NCBI GenBank assembly: GCA_903935095.1
Contig: CAIZQH010000003.1
Span: forward strand, 186,001 to 250,000
DNA: 64,000 bases
Reading direction: 5' to 3'
Origin: an uncultured Flavobacteriales bacterium
GTDB taxonomy: Bacteria > Bacteroidota > Bacteroidia > Flavobacteriales_D > Crocinitomicaceae
Part shown: in pieces, positions 16,937 through 25,567 of the stretch
Layout: each line of letters opens with the position of its first letter
How positions within the stretch are numbered: position 1 is the stretch's first letter
Position numbers and translations under genes: made by a program
Notes under the pieces: model-generated
The model's input: only the letters and a program-made list of their open reading frames with translations
Database searches by the model: none
What the model was told of the DNA's origin: nothing

Positions 16937-18221
16937 TATTATCCCCTTTGTTTTGACTTGGATTTTCGGATTTAGTTGCTTTATTTTCGCCATTATTCCC
17001 CCTGTTGCCTTGCGGATGATTCCCTCTTGGCTGACCTGAGTTTGGTGGTCTGTTCCCTTTTACATTGGACGCTTCCGAAGTCACATTTAGACTGTTGGGA
17101 TTGCGTTTTTTGTTGTTTGGACGTTTTTTCTTAACGAAACTTTTCTCAAAACGGTTGACGCTATCTTGTCCAACAACATTTTGATATCCCATTTCAACCA
17201 CTTTCTCTACTTTGATAAATTCCAATAGATCTTTTGGCTTAACTCCGTCCTTGTTGAGTTTTTTTATTTCCGCAACGCGTTCTGGACTCAATGCAATTGT
17301 TCCCATTTCACCAGGATAGGCGTACCAAATGATGCGTTTAAACACATCTGTTTTGATGTGAAAGGCATCTCCTTTTTCAGTATGTAGTTTTGTATCGGTT
17401 TTTGGAAAGGACTTGATGGCATCTAAATACATGTCCAATTCATAGTTCAAACAGCACTTCAACTTCCCACATTGTCCAGCAAGTTTTTGTGGGTTCAATG
17501 ATAATTGCTGATACCGTGCAGCTGACGTAGATACAGATCTGAAATCTGTCAACCACGTTGAACAGCACAATTCACGGCCACATGAACCAATTCCACCTAA
17601 ACGGGAGGACTCTTGACGACTTCCTATCTGCCGCATTTCGATACGAACCCTGAATTTATCGGCCATATCCTTGATGAGTTGACGAAAATCAACGCGGCCT
17701 TCGGCTGTGTAGTAAAACGTCGCTTTACTTAAATCACCCTGATATTCAACATCGGATATTTTCATGTCGAGGTTTAAATTCATCGCTAAGGTGCGTGATT
17801 GGGTCATTAAATCTTTCTCAAGAGACCTACCTTTAATCCACTTATCAATTTCTTCTTGATTGGCAATGCGCATGATTTTACGCGCCTCCATTGCTTTGAA
17901 GTTTGGTGCTTTCTTTTTAACCTGAACTCGAGCTAACTCTCCAACAACGGAAACAACACCAACGTCGTATCCTGGAGCCGTGTCAACAATGACTAAATCA
18001 CCAATTTGCAAGGTTAAATGAGCCGCATTACGGTAAAAAGCTTTTCTTGCATTTTTAAATCGTACCTCTACAATGTCGTAAGGCGCTTGTCCTGCTGGTA
18101 AAGCGATATTCGCTAACCAATCATACACTTCCAATTTATTACACCCGCCACTGCTGCAAGTACCATTGTTCTTACAACCATTCGGTATTCCACCGCCACT
18201 ACTGCATGATGAGCAACCCAT
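16923..18221 (-). CDS. PSP1 domain protein, RicT/YaaT homologue
   Basis: The 432-aa protein has a Cys-rich N-terminus (residues 3, 6, 16, 22 and 27), a PSP1 domain from about 45 to 270 and a disordered Asn/Gly/Lys-rich tail of about 80 residues. RicT-type features include DIVEVRFKNARKAFYRN, YYTAEGRVDFRQL and GSCGRELCCSTWLTDF, plus GKLKCCLNYELDMY, the conserved double-Cys segments. In Bacillus RicT works with RicA and RicF on mRNA maturation and binds FeS clusters; partners are not seen here. It sits between holB and gldH in one run, as often in Flavobacteriia. The tail low complexity is probably flexible. Confidence 0.82.
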   Translation of the reverse strand: MGCSSCSSGGGIPNGCKNNGTCSSGGCNKLEVYDWLANIALPAGQAPYDIVEVRFKNARKAFYRNAAHLTLQIGDLVIVDTAPGYDVGVVSVVGELARVQVKKKAPNFKAMEARKIMRIANQEEIDKWIKGRSLEKDLMTQSRTLAMNLNLDMKISDVEYQGDLSKATFYYTAEGRVDFRQLIKDMADKFRVRIEMRQIGSRQESSRLGGIGSCGRELCCSTWLTDFRSVSTSAARYQQLSLNPQKLAGQCGKLKCCLNYELDMYLDAIKSFPKTDTKLHTEKGDAFHIKTDVFKRIIWYAYPGEMGTIALSPERVAEIKKLNKDGVKPKDLLEFIKVEKVVEMGYQNVVGQDSVNRFEKSFVKKKRPNNKKRNPNSLNVTSEASNVKGNRPPNSGQPRGNHPQGNRGNNGENKATKSENPSQNKGDNNAQS

Positions 18222-18262
18222 AATTTATTTTTAGGTAAAGTTAATCATTTCAGTGAAACGAA

Positions 18263-19381
18263 TTATGCTTGGTGGATGAAACGCATCGTTTGAAAACACA
18301 TCTGTGTGAAAAGAATGCGCGCATTGGCATTGCGATCAATGTGATAATATGCGTCATCAAATGTTTCAATGAAGTCCCTGATGTTATTTCCGGAAATAAA
18401 AGGAGCGAAGTTTTTTAAAAATTGTTCTTCTTCCGAAGAAATACGTAATAACACGTCGCCCATGTAATTGGATAACAAACTTTGACGGAACATATGCAAG
18501 GCATATTGTATAAATAATTTCTGACGTTCCTTGCCCTCTGCTGCTAGACCATCTGCCCACTGCATCATTCCTAGCACATCCTTTTTATACGAAGTTCGCA
18601 TTAACTGAATGAAATGCTCTCGGTAAATGCCTTTGTCATCGGAAGCATCAAGAAAATCACATGCCTGAATAAAATTTCCTTCAGAAAACGCCGTAATTGA
18701 TGCTGCTTGTGTTGAATCTATATGAAAGCGAGTGCTTAATTCTTGAGCCAAAGAATCGCTTTCAATTCTGGGAATCCGTACAAATTGTGTTCGTGACTGA
18801 ATCGTCACTAAAAGTTTGGATGGGTCTTCGGAAATCAGTAAAAATAAGGTGTCCTTCGGTGGTTCTTCTAAAATCTTCAATAGTTTATTGGAGCAAGTTG
18901 AATTCATTTCTTCAGGCAACCAAATTAACATGACCTTGTATCCGCCTTCGTAGGATTTTAAGTTTAATTTACGGATGATCTCCGCACTTTCTTCTGTTCC
19001 AATAATTGGTTTTCGTTCCTTCGAATCTATTCGTTTTATCCACGAATAGGCATCGAAATAAGGCTCTTCTTTCACTTGTTTGCGCCAATCGGCTAAAAAG
19101 AAATCTGAAGACTTGCTGATAGCTTGAACGACTGGAAACACAAAATGTACATCAGGATGTTGCAAGTCCTGTACTTTCAAGCAGGAGGGACAAACGCCGC
19201 AACTATCCGTATCTGATGGATTTTTGCAAAATAAATACTGGATAAATCCTAAAGCAAGCGGGAGTCCACCGTTACCCAAGGACCCCATGAAAAGCTGAGC
19301 ATGCGCAATTTTGCCATGTTTGATTTCTCGAATGAAATCCGATTTTAATTCAGTTTGACCTATGACGTTTTTAAATTGCAC
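18263..19381 (-). CDS. holB: DNA polymerase III subunit delta prime
   Basis: The 372-aa protein is a clamp-loader AAA+ subunit. It starts FKNVIGQTELKSDFIREI and has HAQLFMGSLGNGGLPLAL, a degenerate P-loop lacking the GKT, as expected for delta prime. The zinc-binding CGVCPSCLKVQDLQHPD lies near 61-77. NKLLKILEEPP near 160 and a late SRT sensor (IQSRTQFVRIP) are typical. It lies 30 bases downstream of rsmI and 41 upstream of the PSP1 gene, consistent with one operon; holB beside a PSP1 gene is a known conserved pair. Confidence 0.88.
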   Translation of the reverse strand: MQFKNVIGQTELKSDFIREIKHGKIAHAQLFMGSLGNGGLPLALGFIQYLFCKNPSDTDSCGVCPSCLKVQDLQHPDVHFVFPVVQAISKSSDFFLADWRKQVKEEPYFDAYSWIKRIDSKERKPIIGTEESAEIIRKLNLKSYEGGYKVMLIWLPEEMNSTCSNKLLKILEEPPKDTLFLLISEDPSKLLVTIQSRTQFVRIPRIESDSLAQELSTRFHIDSTQAASITAFSEGNFIQACDFLDASDDKGIYREHFIQLMRTSYKKDVLGMMQWADGLAAEGKERQKLFIQYALHMFRQSLLSNYMGDVLLRISSEEEQFLKNFAPFISGNNIRDFIETFDDAYYHIDRNANARILFTQMCFQTMRFIHQA

Positions 19382-19411
19382 CTTTCAAAATTAATGGAAT
19401 TTGACCGATTG

Positions 19412-20086
19412 TTAGTCCTCCAAGCCTTTAATTAATAAAACGATTTCCCCTTTTGGTGGATTGGCTTTGAAATAGGCAAGCTGTTCTTGAACGTTTCCTC
19501 GATGATATGTCTCAAACATCTTTGTGAGCTCACGAGCCACAACAACTTGACGATCTGGCTCAAAGAAATCCAACATTTGCTCTAAGGTTTTCACCAAGCG
19601 ATGCGGGGATTCATAAAGTACCATTGTCCTCGATTCTTGCGCTAAAAATTTCAGCCTTGTTTGACGGCCCTTTTTATGTGGAAGGAATCCTTCAAAAATG
19701 AATTTATCGCACGGAAAACCGCTGGAAACCAATGCAGGGACGAAAGCTGTAGGTCCGGGAAGACATTCCACTTCGATTCCTCTCTCCACACAAGCGCGAA
19801 CGAGTAAAAATCCTGGATCTGAAATCCCAGGAGTGCCGGCATCCGAAACGAGCACCGTACAATTTTGTTGTTCGATGATCTCTATGCTTTTTTCTAAGAA
19901 ACGGTGTTCGTTGTGTGCGTGAAAAGGCAACACTTTTTTGGCGATTTCATAGTGCTTTAAAAGTTTGTACGTCACACGTGTGTCCTCTGCAAATAACAAA
20001 TCTGCTTCTTTTAAAAAGCGCAAACTGCGCAAAGTGATGTCTTCTAAATTTCCTATTGGTGTTGGTACGAGAACTAATTTTGACAT
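19412..20086 (-). CDS. rsmI: 16S rRNA (cytidine1402-2'-O)-methyltransferase
   Basis: RsmI 2'-O-methylates C1402 of 16S rRNA using SAM. The 224-aa protein carries VPTPIGNLEDITLRSL at 7-22, FAEDTRVTYKLLKHY near 34-48, SDAGTPGISDPG near 82-93 and GFPCDKFIFEGFLPHKKG near 117-134, all standard RsmI signatures. ELTKMFET follows further on. It is slightly short of E. coli RsmI (286 aa) because the C-terminal extension is absent, as usual in Bacteroidota. It is preceded by radA with an 11-base gap. Confidence 0.93.
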   Translation of the reverse strand: MSKLVLVPTPIGNLEDITLRSLRFLKEADLLFAEDTRVTYKLLKHYEIAKKVLPFHAHNEHRFLEKSIEIIEQQNCTVLVSDAGTPGISDPGFLLVRACVERGIEVECLPGPTAFVPALVSSGFPCDKFIFEGFLPHKKGRQTRLKFLAQESRTMVLYESPHRLVKTLEQMLDFFEPDRQVVVARELTKMFETYHRGNVQEQLAYFKANPPKGEIVLLIKGLED

Positions 20087-20097
20087 AGTAAGTTAAG

Positions 20098-21453
20098 TTA
20101 TGCGAAAACGGCGCGAACGACTTCTTCAATTTTAGCACAGGGAACAATTTGAATGTGCTTGTGTTTCTTTTCAATTCCTTTAGAATAGGAGGATACAATG
20201 ATCTTTTCATAGCCCATTTTCTCCAGTTCAGATAAACGTTGCTCCAATCGATTAACCGGACGAAGTTCACCAGATAATCCAATTTCTGCCGCAAATGACA
20301 CCGTTTTTGGAATCGCTAAATCCGCATTGGAAGATAAAATCGCCATCGCTACAGCTAAGTCAATAGCCGGGTCATCCACCTTTATTCCACCGGCTATGTT
20401 TAAAAAGACATCTTTTGCGGCCAAACGAAATCCACATCTTTTCTCTAATACTGCCAATAACATGTTCAAGCGCTTGACATCAAACCCTGTAGATGAACGT
20501 TGAGGTGTTCCATATGCAGCAGAGCTAACCAACGCTTGGACTTCAATTAATATCGGACGTATGCCATCTACCATGGAGGCAATGGCTACACCGCTTAAAT
20601 CTTCATTTGCTGAAACAAGTACTTCCGATGGATTCTCAACGGGAACGAGACCGTGCCCTTGCATGGAGTAAATACCAAGCTCATTTGTCGAGCCGAATCG
20701 GTTTTTAATCGAGCGAAGTAATCGGTAAATATGGTGTCGGTCACCTTCAAACTGCAATACGGTATCCACCATGTGCTCCAGTACTTTTGGGCCAGCAATC
20801 ATCCCGTCTTTTGTAATATGTCCAATGAGGAATACCGGAATGTTGGTTTGCTTAGCGAAGCGCAGCAGGTTTGCGGTACATTCACGAACTTGGGCAACAC
20901 TACCAGGGGAACTTTCGATGGAGTTTGTATGAAGTGTTTGAATAGAGTCAATCACTAATAATTGCGGTTGAACTTCATTCGCTTGAATTAATATTTGCTG
21001 TAGGTTGGTTTCCGTCAATAAGTAACACTGATCGTTTTGCAATCCGAGTCGCTCCGCACGCATGCGAATCTGTTGATCACTTTCCTCCCCAGAGACATAC
21101 AACACTTTCAGCCGTTCTTTGATGGCTAATTGAAGTAAAAGCGTAGATTTTCCGATTCCCGGATCGCCTCCTAAAAGTGAAATGGATCCCAAAACAATTC
21201 CTCCTCCCATTACCCGGTTGAGTTCAAAGTCCTGCAAAAAAATACGATTTTCCTCACTTTGTTCAACATCTTGAATTAATAGTGGTTTACTTGCTTTTGT
21301 TTCTTTGGAAAAGGAAACAACATGTTTCGTGGTTTTCTCTAAAATCTCTTCAACGAATGTATTCCATTCCTGACAAGACGGACATTTCCCAAGCCATTTT
21401 GGGGCTTCTTGACCACAATTTTGACAGAAAAATGCTGATTTAGTTTTGGACAT
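20098..21453 (-). CDS. radA: DNA repair protein RadA
   Basis: RadA (Sms) is a RecA-like branch-migration ATPase. The 451-aa protein has the N-terminal C4 zinc finger (Cys10, 13, 24, 27), Walker A GDPGIGKST at 96-104, the RadA-specific KNRFGS motif near 250 and a C-terminal Lon-protease-like domain with GGIKVDDPAIDLAVAMAIL. It is the first gene of a run with rsmI, holB, the PSP1 gene, gldH and the DUF6495 gene. A perfect -7 box lies 24 nt before its ATG, and the long divergent gap upstream probably holds the operon promoter. Confidence 0.95.
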   Translation of the reverse strand: MSKTKSAFFCQNCGQEAPKWLGKCPSCQEWNTFVEEILEKTTKHVVSFSKETKASKPLLIQDVEQSEENRIFLQDFELNRVMGGGIVLGSISLLGGDPGIGKSTLLLQLAIKERLKVLYVSGEESDQQIRMRAERLGLQNDQCYLLTETNLQQILIQANEVQPQLLVIDSIQTLHTNSIESSPGSVAQVRECTANLLRFAKQTNIPVFLIGHITKDGMIAGPKVLEHMVDTVLQFEGDRHHIYRLLRSIKNRFGSTNELGIYSMQGHGLVPVENPSEVLVSANEDLSGVAIASMVDGIRPILIEVQALVSSAAYGTPQRSSTGFDVKRLNMLLAVLEKRCGFRLAAKDVFLNIAGGIKVDDPAIDLAVAMAILSSNADLAIPKTVSFAAEIGLSGELRPVNRLEQRLSELEKMGYEKIIVSSYSKGIEKKHKHIQIVPCAKIEEVVRAVFA

Positions 21454-21477
21454 GAGTTAAAGATAAAGATTCGTGTG

Positions 21478-21485
21478 CAAATGTA
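21478..21485 (-). promoter_or_regulatory. -7 promoter box for radA
   Basis: The minus strand reads TACATTTG, a perfect TAnnTTTG element, 24 nt upstream of the radA start, in the 204-bp divergent gap shared with the gene at 21658. Confidence 0.5.
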
Positions 21486-21627
21486 GGAACAAGTTCTCAT
21501 TATTTTTCCCGAGAAAAAAGATAGCTTGTTTATTCAATAACAGCGGGTTAATATCCAGTTCATTTTCAATTCAAAAAAATATTTTTAATAATTTAGTCCA
21601 TATTGATTTTTGGAAAAACAAAAAATT

Positions 21628-21635
21628 TAATTTTG
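21628..21635 (+). promoter_or_regulatory. -7 promoter box for the gene at 21658
   Basis: TAATTTTG fits TAnnTTTG and lies 22 nt before the ATG. A TTTG at 21609-21612 is 15 nt further upstream, a little close for a -33 element. Confidence 0.45.
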
Positions 21636-21657
21636 CCTTATAATTATTCATCAAACT

Positions 21658-21999
21658 ATGTCGAAGAGAAGAGCTATTATCAGTTACGATAAATTATCCA
21701 TTGACCAGAAAAAACAAATTCTCAGGGATTATCCGGATGGGTACATCAATCATTTAACGACCATCAAAACGCCAACGGGAGAAACATTGGACGCACTTAT
21801 CTGGGAAACAGATGAAGTTATCTATTTGGTGAAAGTGAGCAAAATCATCCCGAAAGCGAAACCAGTTTCGGAAGTCGAAGAGGATGATTTTGATGAAGTC
21901 GCGGATATTAAAGAGGATGAAACAGAGGACGAAGAAGAGGATGATTTTGAAGAACCCTTTGATGATGCCGATGAAGATGACGATTCTGACGAAGAATAA
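21658..21999 (+). CDS. small conserved protein with acidic tail
   Basis: The 113-aa protein has a compact N-terminal half (residues 1-65; a helix DQKKQILRDYP, then TTIKTPTGETLDALIW and a strand VIYLVKVSK). The second half is made almost only of Asp and Glu (about 45 residues). I know similar proteins across Bacteroidota, often misnamed DNA primase; there is no primase motif. An acidic tail of this kind suggests a partner with a basic surface such as a nucleic-acid-binding protein or ribosome, but that is inference. It stands 45 bases before deoC and may be co-transcribed. Confidence 0.65.
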   Translation: MSKRRAIISYDKLSIDQKKQILRDYPDGYINHLTTIKTPTGETLDALIWETDEVIYLVKVSKIIPKAKPVSEVEEDDFDEVADIKEDETEDEEEDDFEEPFDDADEDDDSDEE

Positions 22000-22044
22000 T
22001 TAGTCACGTCCTTCTTTTTTCTACTTTTGAGCTAAGAATATAAC

Positions 22045-22959
22045 ATGACCGCTCAAAAAAATCAATTTTCTGAAGTTCCATTTTCCCCAACGATTGATAA
22101 AGTCGGGGTGGAGGAACGCGTGTCGAGATTTCAAACCAGGAGTATCAAAGGACCAAGTAAAATGCAAGGGCTTTCCATGGTGCTTTCCATGATTGATTTG
22201 ACAACCCTAGAAGGAAAAGATACACCAAATAAAGTGCGTCAAATGTGCTACAAAGCACAGCATCTTCATGATGTTTATGAAGGATTACCAACGGTAGCGG
22301 CGGTTTGCGTCTATCCAAGTATGGTTTCCTTTGCTAGAGAAGCGCTTAAGGATTCGACCATTAAAATTGCTTCTGTTTCCACAGCTTTTCCTTCGGGTCA
22401 AGCACCTTTTGAAGTAAAAAAAATGGACACCCAATTTGCCATTGATGCCGGTGCAGATGAAATCGACATGGTCATCTCGCGCGGAAAGTTTTTAGCAGGC
22501 GAGCATGAATTTGTGTTTGATGAAATTGCTGCAATCAAAGAGATTTGCGGATCGAAACGTTTAAAAGTAATTTTGGAAACGGGTGAATTAGCAACACTAG
22601 ATCAGGTGCGTCGCGCGAGCGATATTGCCATTCATGCGGGAGCAGATTTCATCAAGACATCCACAGGGAAAATTCAACCTGCTGCGACGATGCAAGTAAC
22701 CTACGCGATGCTAATGGCGATTCGCGATCATTTTGACCGAACGGGAAAAATGGTTGGAATGAAGCCGGCTGGTGGAATTTCGACTTCCAAACTGGCCCTT
22801 CACAATTTAGTGATGGTCAACGAAATATTAGGGGAAGCATGGCTGACAAATGAGTGGTTTCGGTTTGGAGCGAGTAGCTTAGCAAATGATGTGTTGATGC
22901 AATACATGAAACAAGTAACAGGTAAATATCAATCTGCTGATTATTTTACGATCGATTAA
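22045..22959 (+). CDS. deoC: deoxyribose-phosphate aldolase
   Basis: DeoC splits 2-deoxyribose-5-phosphate into glyceraldehyde-3-phosphate and acetaldehyde. The 304-aa protein has the family core: IDMVISRGKFL near 140-150, KVILETGEL near 174-182, the Schiff-base lysine in DFIKTSTGK (Lys204) and GMKPAGGIS with the second lysine near 240. It belongs to the longer DeoC class (about 300 aa against 220-260). Two aldehyde dehydrogenase genes follow, the first only 2 bases downstream, which fits removal of the acetaldehyde. Confidence 0.92.
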   Translation: MTAQKNQFSEVPFSPTIDKVGVEERVSRFQTRSIKGPSKMQGLSMVLSMIDLTTLEGKDTPNKVRQMCYKAQHLHDVYEGLPTVAAVCVYPSMVSFAREALKDSTIKIASVSTAFPSGQAPFEVKKMDTQFAIDAGADEIDMVISRGKFLAGEHEFVFDEIAAIKEICGSKRLKVILETGELATLDQVRRASDIAIHAGADFIKTSTGKIQPAATMQVTYAMLMAIRDHFDRTGKMVGMKPAGGISTSKLALHNLVMVNEILGEAWLTNEWFRFGASSLANDVLMQYMKQVTGKYQSADYFTID

Positions 22960-22961
22960 TT

Positions 22962-24407
22962 ATGACAGAATCAAACAATAAATGGGAGTATACACCTTCG
23001 TTGGAAGGAACATCACACATTCAACTGAAAGATACGTATGATCTTTTTATTGATGGGAAGTGGGTGAAGCCAAGTGGAAATCGCTATTTTGACAGCATCA
23101 ATCCCGCTAATGAGGAAAAATTAGCCAATATTGCTTGGGCATCTGAATCAGACGTTGACTTGGCTGTTAAAGCAGCACGAAAAGCATACGTGGAAGTTTG
23201 GTCCAAAATGAAAGCTTCTGAACGCGCAAAATACATCTTTCGAATTGCTCGTTTGATGCAGGAACGCGCACGTGAATTTGCAGTAATTGAAACCTTAGAC
23301 GGCGGAAAACCTATTCGTGAATCGAGAGATATTGATGTCCCGCTTGCCTGCAATCATTTTTTCTATTATGCAGGTTGGGCCGATAAATTGCAAGATGCGT
23401 TTCCCAATCGAGAGATTCATTCGTTAGGCGTAGCTGGACAAATCATCCCATGGAATTTTCCGCTTCTCATGGCGGCTTGGAAAATTGCACCAGCGCTTGC
23501 GGCAGGAAACACGGTGGTTTTAAAACCAGCAGAAACGACATCGTTAACCGCGTTAAAATTGGCCGAAATCATTGAGGAATCCGGATTGCCCGCGGGGGTT
23601 GTTAATATTGTTACAGGTCATGGCGATACTGGCGCAGCGATTGTCAACCATCCGGACATTGATAAGATCGCCTTTACAGGTTCGACCGCTGTCGGGAAAT
23701 TAATTCAAAAAGCCGTTGCTGGCACAAGTAAAAGGGTCAGCTTAGAACTTGGTGGAAAATCGGCGAATATTGTACTTGAGGATGCACCAATCGATCAAGC
23801 AGTCGAGGGAATTGTGAATGGAATTTTCTTCAATCAAGGACACGTCTGTTGCGCGGGATCACGCTTGTATGTACAAGAATCCATCGCCGATGAGTTTGTG
23901 AGAAAATTGAAACAACGCATGCATAGTTTGTATGTAGGAAATCCACTAGATAAAAACACGGATATTGGTGCCATCAATTCAAAAGAACAATTGGAAACCA
24001 TAGAAAAATACGTAAAAATCGGCATCAACGAAGGAGCTGAAATGTTTCAAGTTGCTTGTGATATCCCCGGGAAAGGTTTTTATTTCCGTCCTACGATTTT
24101 TACGAATGTCGCACAGTCCAGCGTCATTTCACAAGAAGAGATTTTTGGACCTGTTTTAACTATTCAAACCTTCAGAACCATAGATGAGGTCATTCAAAAA
24201 GCGAATAATTCTCCTTACGGACTCGCAGCAGGTGTTTGGACAGACAAAGGCTCACGTATTTTTAATCTAACTTCAAAACTACGCGCTGGTGTCATTTGGG
24301 CAAATACGTACAATAAGTTTGATCCAGCTTCACCCTTTGGAGGTTACAAAGAAAGTGGCTTTGGCCGCGAAGGCGGACTCCATGGACTCGAAGCCTATTT
24401 GAAGTAG
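22962..24407 (+). CDS. NAD-dependent aldehyde dehydrogenase
   Basis: The 481-aa protein is a full-length ALDH. It has IIPWNFPLLMAAWKIAPALA, the NAD-site lysine in NTVVLKPAE, FTGSTAVGK, the general base in LELGGKSANIVLED and the nucleophile in GHVCCAGSRL. The C-terminal FGGYKESGFGRE is also intact. It lies 2 bases after deoC, so acetaldehyde from deoxyribose breakdown is the likely substrate. The first 25 residues (EYTPSLEGTSHIQL) form a short extension typical of the ALDH found beside deoC. Confidence 0.9.
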   Translation: MTESNNKWEYTPSLEGTSHIQLKDTYDLFIDGKWVKPSGNRYFDSINPANEEKLANIAWASESDVDLAVKAARKAYVEVWSKMKASERAKYIFRIARLMQERAREFAVIETLDGGKPIRESRDIDVPLACNHFFYYAGWADKLQDAFPNREIHSLGVAGQIIPWNFPLLMAAWKIAPALAAGNTVVLKPAETTSLTALKLAEIIEESGLPAGVVNIVTGHGDTGAAIVNHPDIDKIAFTGSTAVGKLIQKAVAGTSKRVSLELGGKSANIVLEDAPIDQAVEGIVNGIFFNQGHVCCAGSRLYVQESIADEFVRKLKQRMHSLYVGNPLDKNTDIGAINSKEQLETIEKYVKIGINEGAEMFQVACDIPGKGFYFRPTIFTNVAQSSVISQEEIFGPVLTIQTFRTIDEVIQKANNSPYGLAAGVWTDKGSRIFNLTSKLRAGVIWANTYNKFDPASPFGGYKESGFGREGGLHGLEAYLK

Positions 24408-24414
24408 AGAATGT

Positions 24415-24483
24415 TTAAATTCAAAATGGTTAAATTGTTAAATTCAAAATTTTCAAATGATCAAATTCAAAACGATATACGAA
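24415..24483. repeat. three 23-bp AT-rich tandem repeats
   Basis: TTAAATTCAAAA recurs at 24415, 24438 and (as TCAAATTCAAAA) 24461, an exact 23-bp period. The rest of each unit is degenerate. The core AAATTCAAAA is the reverse complement of the TTTTGAATTT-like core of the repeats just downstream. Confidence 0.7.
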
Positions 24484-24489
24484 AAACAG

Positions 24490-24614
24490 TTTTTGAATTA
24501 AAAAACGATGAACAATTCCACTGCAAACTATGGCAATTAGAAAATTTTGAATTAAAAAACGTTCGACTACAAAACAATAAACTATAGTAATTTGACAATT
24601 TTGAATTAAAAACG
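24490..24614. repeat. 54-bp imperfect tandem repeats
   Basis: The core TTTTGAATTAAAAAACG occurs at about 24491, 24545 and (one A shorter) 24599, spaced 54 bp. Between cores, AAACTAT and a following AATT are conserved at the same offsets, so whole units were duplicated and drifted. The third copy abuts the start of the next gene. The repeat sits in the only sizeable gap of the deoC cluster. Confidence 0.75.
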
Positions 24615-24620
24615 ATAAAC

Positions 24621-25502
24621 ATGACACAACTCAACGTCTTAAAAACCTACAAAATCTATATCGGCGGACAATTTCCACGAACGGAATCCGGACGTTATTA
24701 CACACTGAAAGACATAAAAGGAAATCCAATCGCCAATGTTTGTCAGTCATCGAAAAAGGACATCCGTAACGCCGTTCAAGCCGCTCGAAAAGCAGTTGGA
24801 TCATGGTCTGAACGCAGTGCGTTTAATCGCGGTCAAATTTTGTATCGCATCGCTGAAATGTTAGAAGGACGCAAGGCTCAATTCATAGAAGAACTAACAC
24901 AGCAGGGTCAAAGCATGGAATCGGCAAAGCATGAAATCGAAAAATCCATAGACAGAATTGTATATTATGCTGGATGGTGCGATAAATACCAACAAATCTT
25001 AAGTTCAGTGAATCCTGTGAACTCTTCGCATTTTAATTTTTCAGTGGCAGAGCCAACAGGTGTGGTGGGAATTTTAGCAGAGTCGAGTACGGGTCTAATT
25101 GGCTTGATTTCTCAAATGATGCCAGTCATCGCAGGCGGAAATACAGCAGTCTTGATTGCATCCGAAGTACTGCCATTGTGTTCCATTAGTTTTGCAGAGG
25201 TACTTGAAACATCTGATTTGCCGTCGGGAGTCGTGAATATCCTCACAGGATCAGCCGAAGAGATGCTTCCAACCCTAGCTGAACACATGGATGTCAATGC
25301 GATTTTCTTGTCTAATGTGGATAAAGAAATGGAGAAAAGCACCCAGCTCTCTGCGATAGACAACTTAAAACGCGTAAGCGTAAAAAATGACGATTGGACG
25401 CAAGATACCGCTCAAGGAATAAGTTTTATATCAAGTTTTCAGGAGCTTAAAACAACTTGGCATCCAATTGAGCAAATAGGTGGAGCAATGAGTTCATATT
25501 AA
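24621..25502 (+). CDS. shortened aldehyde dehydrogenase homologue lacking the catalytic domain
   Basis: This 293-aa protein aligns with the N-terminal NAD-binding half of ALDH: YKIYIGGQFPRTESG, SAFNRGQILYRIAEMLEGR, then AEPTGVVGILAESSTGLIGL and NTAVLIASEVLPL. The stretch equivalent to the ALDH nucleophile (GHVCCAG) is absent, the LELGG motif is missing, and the NAD-site lysine (VLKPAE) reads VLIASE. It ends cleanly after IEQIGGAMSSY, so it looks like a settled short form, not a random break. It follows deoC and the full ALDH after the repeat patch. A structural or regulatory partner of the active enzyme is possible. Confidence 0.75.
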   Translation: MTQLNVLKTYKIYIGGQFPRTESGRYYTLKDIKGNPIANVCQSSKKDIRNAVQAARKAVGSWSERSAFNRGQILYRIAEMLEGRKAQFIEELTQQGQSMESAKHEIEKSIDRIVYYAGWCDKYQQILSSVNPVNSSHFNFSVAEPTGVVGILAESSTGLIGLISQMMPVIAGGNTAVLIASEVLPLCSISFAEVLETSDLPSGVVNILTGSAEEMLPTLAEHMDVNAIFLSNVDKEMEKSTQLSAIDNLKRVSVKNDDWTQDTAQGISFISSFQELKTTWHPIEQIGGAMSSY

Positions 25503-25567
25503 TTATTTTGTTTTTATCGAACAATCAGAAATTATGTATCTTTAGATAAACTTATAAAACAATAATT

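Noticed and set aside
21822-22007. Serine-rich minus-strand frame
   Set aside because: It is the complement of the Asp/Glu codon run of the acidic-tailed protein.
24415-24614. Possible CRISPR array
   Set aside because: Cores are short (10-17 bp), AT-rich and degenerate, the two families have different periods and opposite cores, the stretches between cores are themselves similar, and no cas gene is near.
24430-24627. 65-codon minus-strand frame with repeated FLIQ segments
   Set aside because: It is produced by the 54-bp tandem repeats (18 codons each). The recurring FLIQ pattern mirrors the repeat, not a protein.
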